Origin: Lentilactobacillus kisonensis DSM 19906 = JCM 15041
GTDB taxonomy: Bacteria; Bacillota; Bacilli; Lactobacillales; Lactobacillaceae
Direction of reading: 5' to 3'
Length of the DNA: 64,000 nucleotides
NCBI RefSeq assembly: GCF_001434135.1
Contig: NZ_AZEB01000003.1
Coordinates: 100,630 to 164,629 of the forward strand
Under the pieces are notes generated by a model. That model worked only from the letters and a program-made list of their open reading frames with translations, was not told the origin of the DNA and made no database searches. This document shows, piece by piece, positions 61,000 to 64,000 of this stretch; the first letter of the stretch is position 1, and each line of letters opens with the position of its first letter. The translations under genes were made by a program, and so were the position numbers.

Positions 61000-62547
61000 A
61001 TGAAGTCAGTCTACAATTACGACAAATTATTCGAATTAGGTAATGTTGATCCAAAAGTATGGAGCTCCTTCACCGAACATTTAGGACGATCAATCTATGG
61101 TGGGATTTACGATCCTGACAAACCATTTTCCGACGAGAATGGTTTTCGAAAAGACGTCAAGAAAGCCGTTAAAGATCTAAACTTAGGAGTCATCAGATAT
61201 CCTGGTGGTAACTTCGTTTCAAACTATAACTGGAAAGATGGCATTGGCTCTAAGGATAACCGTCCGAAGACAATGGATTTTGCCTGGTCTAGTGTTGAAC
61301 CAAATACATTTGGAATTGACGACTTTTGTCAATGGGCTGAAGAAGTTGGGGTTAAACCAATGATCGCCGTTAACCTAGGAACCGGCGATATTCGCTCCGC
61401 AGCAGAACTAGTTGAATATTGTAATCATGATCATGGAACTTACTGGAGTGACCTCCGAATCAAAAATGGCCATCGCAAACCATACAACATCAAGTATTGG
61501 TGCCTTGGAAACGAAATGGAAGGCGATTGGCAAGCCGGGCATATGTCAGCAGCTGATTATGCTAAGAAAGCCCGCGAAGCAGCAAAAATGATGAAATGGG
61601 TTGATAAGAGTATTAGTTTAGTTGCTTGTGGTAGTTCTTATGAAATGCTTCCGACCTATCTTAAATGGGACGAAACCATTATGAAGGATCTCTATCCATA
61701 CGTTGATTACATTTCAACTCACAATTACAATATGAATTCTGGTCAAGGGACCTTAAACTTCCTATCCTCATGGAAACAGTTAGACAATCATATTCAAAAC
61801 ACAAAGAATGTCCTTGCTTATTCAAAATCACTGCAGAAAGATCCAAAGTACCAAAACAAAGACATCAAGATCTGCCTGGATGAATGGAATGTTTGGAATA
61901 TGCAAGATATCAAAATTAATAATTTAGACGATTTGAATGGTATGACAACATTTGAATTAACTGATGCTAAAAAGTGGGAAGAGCATCCAGCTATTTTACA
62001 AGAGAAGTATTCCTTGCTAGATGCGCTAACCGTTGGTGGATTAGGAATTACTATTTTGAACAACGTTGACCAAGTTGAGATTGCCTGCTTAGCACAGCTA
62101 CTAAACGTTATTTCCCCAATTACTACTGATGAAGATGGTCATTTACTCAAACAAACCATTTATTATCCATTTGAGTTGCTATCCAAATACGGTCGCGGAA
62201 CCGTTTTATCACCAAGAGTTTCTGGGGATACGCAAGCAACGGACTATGGCGATCTTCCAGTGGTTACATCAGCTACTGTCTATGACAAAGAAAAGAAACA
62301 GTTGCATATTTTTGCCTTGAATACTGATTTAAATAACGATGCTAAATTAGACTTGAACTTTGCAGGATTCAGTAAAGTTACTCCTAAAGAACAAATCGTC
62401 TTTACAGGAGCCGATTTAAAAGCCACCAATACGTTTGAGAAGCCTGAAAATATTGTTCCAAAGACGACAACTCCTTCACAAGACGTTGCTAACCTATCAC
62501 TTCCAAAAGCCTCTTGGAATGTCATTAATTGTGATGTAGACGCTTAG
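61000..62547 (+). CDS. abfA: GH51 alpha-L-arabinofuranosidase
   Basis: 515 residues. Releases arabinose from arabino-oligosaccharides and arabinoxylan fragments in the cytoplasm. N-terminal TIM barrel: GRSIYGGIYDPDKPFSDENG, VIRYPGGNFVSNYNW, acid/base Glu in YWCLGNEMEGDW (about 173) and nucleophile Glu in ICLDEWNVWNM (about 294). A C-terminal beta domain completes it. SD AAAAGGAAG. Followed 21 bases later by a GPH transporter, so uptake and cleavage are coupled. Confidence 0.95.
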   Translation: MKSVYNYDKLFELGNVDPKVWSSFTEHLGRSIYGGIYDPDKPFSDENGFRKDVKKAVKDLNLGVIRYPGGNFVSNYNWKDGIGSKDNRPKTMDFAWSSVEPNTFGIDDFCQWAEEVGVKPMIAVNLGTGDIRSAAELVEYCNHDHGTYWSDLRIKNGHRKPYNIKYWCLGNEMEGDWQAGHMSAADYAKKAREAAKMMKWVDKSISLVACGSSYEMLPTYLKWDETIMKDLYPYVDYISTHNYNMNSGQGTLNFLSSWKQLDNHIQNTKNVLAYSKSLQKDPKYQNKDIKICLDEWNVWNMQDIKINNLDDLNGMTTFELTDAKKWEEHPAILQEKYSLLDALTVGGLGITILNNVDQVEIACLAQLLNVISPITTDEDGHLLKQTIYYPFELLSKYGRGTVLSPRVSGDTQATDYGDLPVVTSATVYDKEKKQLHIFALNTDLNNDAKLDLNFAGFSKVTPKEQIVFTGADLKATNTFEKPENIVPKTTTPSQDVANLSLPKASWNVINCDVDA

Positions 62548-62568
62548 TTAATGAAGAAGGAGAAAACT

Positions 62569-63939
62569 ATGGCAAGTAATGCAGATGCACAACATCCAGT
62601 TTCGTTTAAAGAAAAGCTTGGATTTACAGATTACGTTGGCTTTGGCTTCGGGGATATGGCAATTAACTTTACCTTTGCTTCCCTGGGAATGTTCGTTGTC
62701 TTCTTTTATACAGATGTGATTGGGATTTCAGCCGGAATTATCGGCACGTTAATGCTGTTTTCACGTTCCTTTGATGGAATCATTGACGTGGTAGTTGGCG
62801 GTTTGGTTGACAAAACGCACAGTCGCTGGGGTAAAACCCGGCCGTGGTTATTATTTGGTGCCCTACCATTTGCTATTTTGACAATTTCCATTTTTGCCGT
62901 TCCTGCAAGTTGGTCTGAGGTTTGGAAAATTATTTATATTTTCCTATCATACAACCTATTAATGATTGCCTTTTCAGCTATTGCTATCCCTTATGGAACG
63001 CTCAATTCATTAGTAACCCGTGATCAACATCAGCGAGAAAAGTTCAACTTATTCCGAATGTTTATGGCCCAAATTGGCGTATTAATTGTTACCAACGCAA
63101 CGATGCCAATGGTTAATTTCTTTGGTAATAAGCAGTTAAGTTGGGTAATCACTTATACCGTTTTGTCTATCATTTCAGTCGGTCTATTGATGATTGTATT
63201 TAAATCACAAAGGGAACGAGTTCAAGTATCAGCTGCTTCAGAAAAAATTCCTCTAAAAACAAGCCTGAACGCGATTCTTCAGAATAAGTATTGGTGGATT
63301 GCAACGATCTTCTTCATTATTTATAGTGTTGGTTATGCTTTAAACCAAGGCAGTACAATTTACTACGCTAAGTATATTTTGCATAACGATAGTTTAGTAG
63401 GCGTATTAACAATCGGCTATCTAGCGCCAGTATTAATTGGATTTTTAATTATGGCTAAACTATTTTCTAAATATGGAAAGACACGCGTGATGATTGCTGG
63501 ATCATTAATTAGCATTGTTGGTTATTTTTTCACCCTAGTTGCCCCAGATAGTTTCTGGATAGTGATGACTGCTCAAATCATTAAAGGTCTGGGACAAGCA
63601 CCTCTACTTGGTGGTGTTTGGGCAATGTTTCCTGACACGATTGAATACGGCGAATGGAAGACTCATGTGCGAATTGAAGGATTGCTTTATAGTGGCGGCA
63701 GTCTCGGTCAAAAAGTCGGTGTTGGATTAGGTACCGCATTAACTGGCTGGGTTCTTGCTTGGGGACACTACAGTGGGACTGCAGCAACCCAATCTGCTAG
63801 TGCAATTGGTGCCATTTATCAATTGTTTATTTATATTCCCGTTATCATTTACATTGCTCAAATCGTCTTACTTCTCATGTACAATTTAGATAAGAAATAT
63901 CCAAAGATTATGCGAGATTTAGCAGCAAGACATGAATAA
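62569..63939 (+). CDS. GPH-family arabinoside/pentoside transporter
   Basis: 456 residues from the ATG at 62569 (AAGGAG eight bases upstream); an ATG at 62551 has no SD and lies before it. GFTDYVGFGFGDMAINFTFA is the GPH start motif, VDKTHSRWGKTRPWLLFGAL the charged loop, and AMFPDTIEYGEWKTHVRIEG the later conserved segment. 12 membrane segments. Probably imports arabino-oligosaccharides for the GH51 enzyme. Confidence 0.92.
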   Translation: MASNADAQHPVSFKEKLGFTDYVGFGFGDMAINFTFASLGMFVVFFYTDVIGISAGIIGTLMLFSRSFDGIIDVVVGGLVDKTHSRWGKTRPWLLFGALPFAILTISIFAVPASWSEVWKIIYIFLSYNLLMIAFSAIAIPYGTLNSLVTRDQHQREKFNLFRMFMAQIGVLIVTNATMPMVNFFGNKQLSWVITYTVLSIISVGLLMIVFKSQRERVQVSAASEKIPLKTSLNAILQNKYWWIATIFFIIYSVGYALNQGSTIYYAKYILHNDSLVGVLTIGYLAPVLIGFLIMAKLFSKYGKTRVMIAGSLISIVGYFFTLVAPDSFWIVMTAQIIKGLGQAPLLGGVWAMFPDTIEYGEWKTHVRIEGLLYSGGSLGQKVGVGLGTALTGWVLAWGHYSGTAATQSASAIGAIYQLFIYIPVIIYIAQIVLLLMYNLDKKYPKIMRDLAARHE

Positions 63940-63974
63940 TGGAAGTTAACTTAATATAAAACTTCTTCAAAAAT

Positions 63975-64000
63975 GAGGCTGGGACAAAAGTCCTAGTTAA
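63975..64000 (+). other. Start of a GAGGCTGGGACAAAAGTCC element cut by the window edge
   Basis: GAGGCTGGGACAAAAGTCCT is a short motif I have often seen after genes in lactobacilli and relatives, where it forms a hairpin terminator. Only its first arm is in the window. Confidence 0.45.

Overview
The window reads as chromosome of a low-to-moderate G+C, obligately fermentative Lactobacillaceae. The best fit is a heterofermentative, pentose-using lineage such as the Lentilactobacillus/Levilactobacillus/Secundilactobacillus groups. This rests on gene content (xylan and arabinan oligosaccharide genes, Nramp MntH, ferrochelatase without other haem genes, Ugp-type transporter, cre sites, lactobacillus surface-layer-like wall domain) and is not a species call.

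Layout. 1-6.3 kb: end of a zinc alcohol dehydrogenase, a hemH-mntH-flavoprotein operon on the minus strand, a small unknown gene, an aldo/keto reductase and a short nitroreductase. 6.3-11.5 kb: minus-strand operon for glycerophosphodiester/glycerol-3-phosphate uptake (ugpC-ugpA-ugpE-ugpB plus a GDPD phosphodiesterase). 12-13 kb: D-2-hydroxyacid dehydrogenase. 13.3-18.2 kb: a cobalamin riboswitch followed by three exported proteins built from the same two parts as animal intrinsic factor/transcobalamin (an alpha6-alpha6 barrel and a DUF4430 transcobalamin-like C-terminal domain). 18.6-23.4 kb: xyloside module (GH43 xylosidase, GPH transporter, AraC regulator). 24-34.9 kb: cation/proton antiporter, a degenerate Fic-like protein, a primase-helicase of the TOTE conflict type, an IS scar, a canonical Fic protein with its own operator, an antitoxin fragment, a second GDPD, SfsA and small genes. 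35.7-38.7 kb: glycerate kinase and GntP-type permease. 39-44.4 kb: YitT, two CrcB fluoride channels, YdcF and VanZ-RDD membrane proteins, a C39-like protease, and an HPr paralogue with Met at position 15. 44.7-49 kb: sbcDC. 49-52.5 kb: aminotransferase, MFS carrier and D-2-hydroxyacid dehydrogenase operon. 52.7-57.5 kb: GH120 beta-xylosidase with its transporter and AraC regulator. 57.7-59.5 kb: small unknown genes. 59.9-64 kb: ArsR-type regulator divergent from a GH51 arabinofuranosidase and GPH transporter.

Two things stand out. First, the riboswitch-linked, transcobalamin-like gene set looks like a Gram-positive surface system for catching vitamin B12. Second, the window carries about 19 full and 7 decayed copies of one ~118-bp intergenic palindrome. 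Its arms co-vary between copies while internal bulges stay fixed. The GTGAGC end lies next to a gene in nearly every case: 15-24 nt before a start codon, or on a stop codon. These elements separate genes inside operons, abut Shine-Dalgarno sequences, and in one case supply the C-terminus of a protein.

Carbon genes are tied together by cre-like sites before the GH120/AraC pair, the GH51 operon, the xyloside transporter, the gluconate/glycerate permease and the Crh-like HPr gene. This points to CcpA control with a Ser46-only HPr as a possible co-factor.
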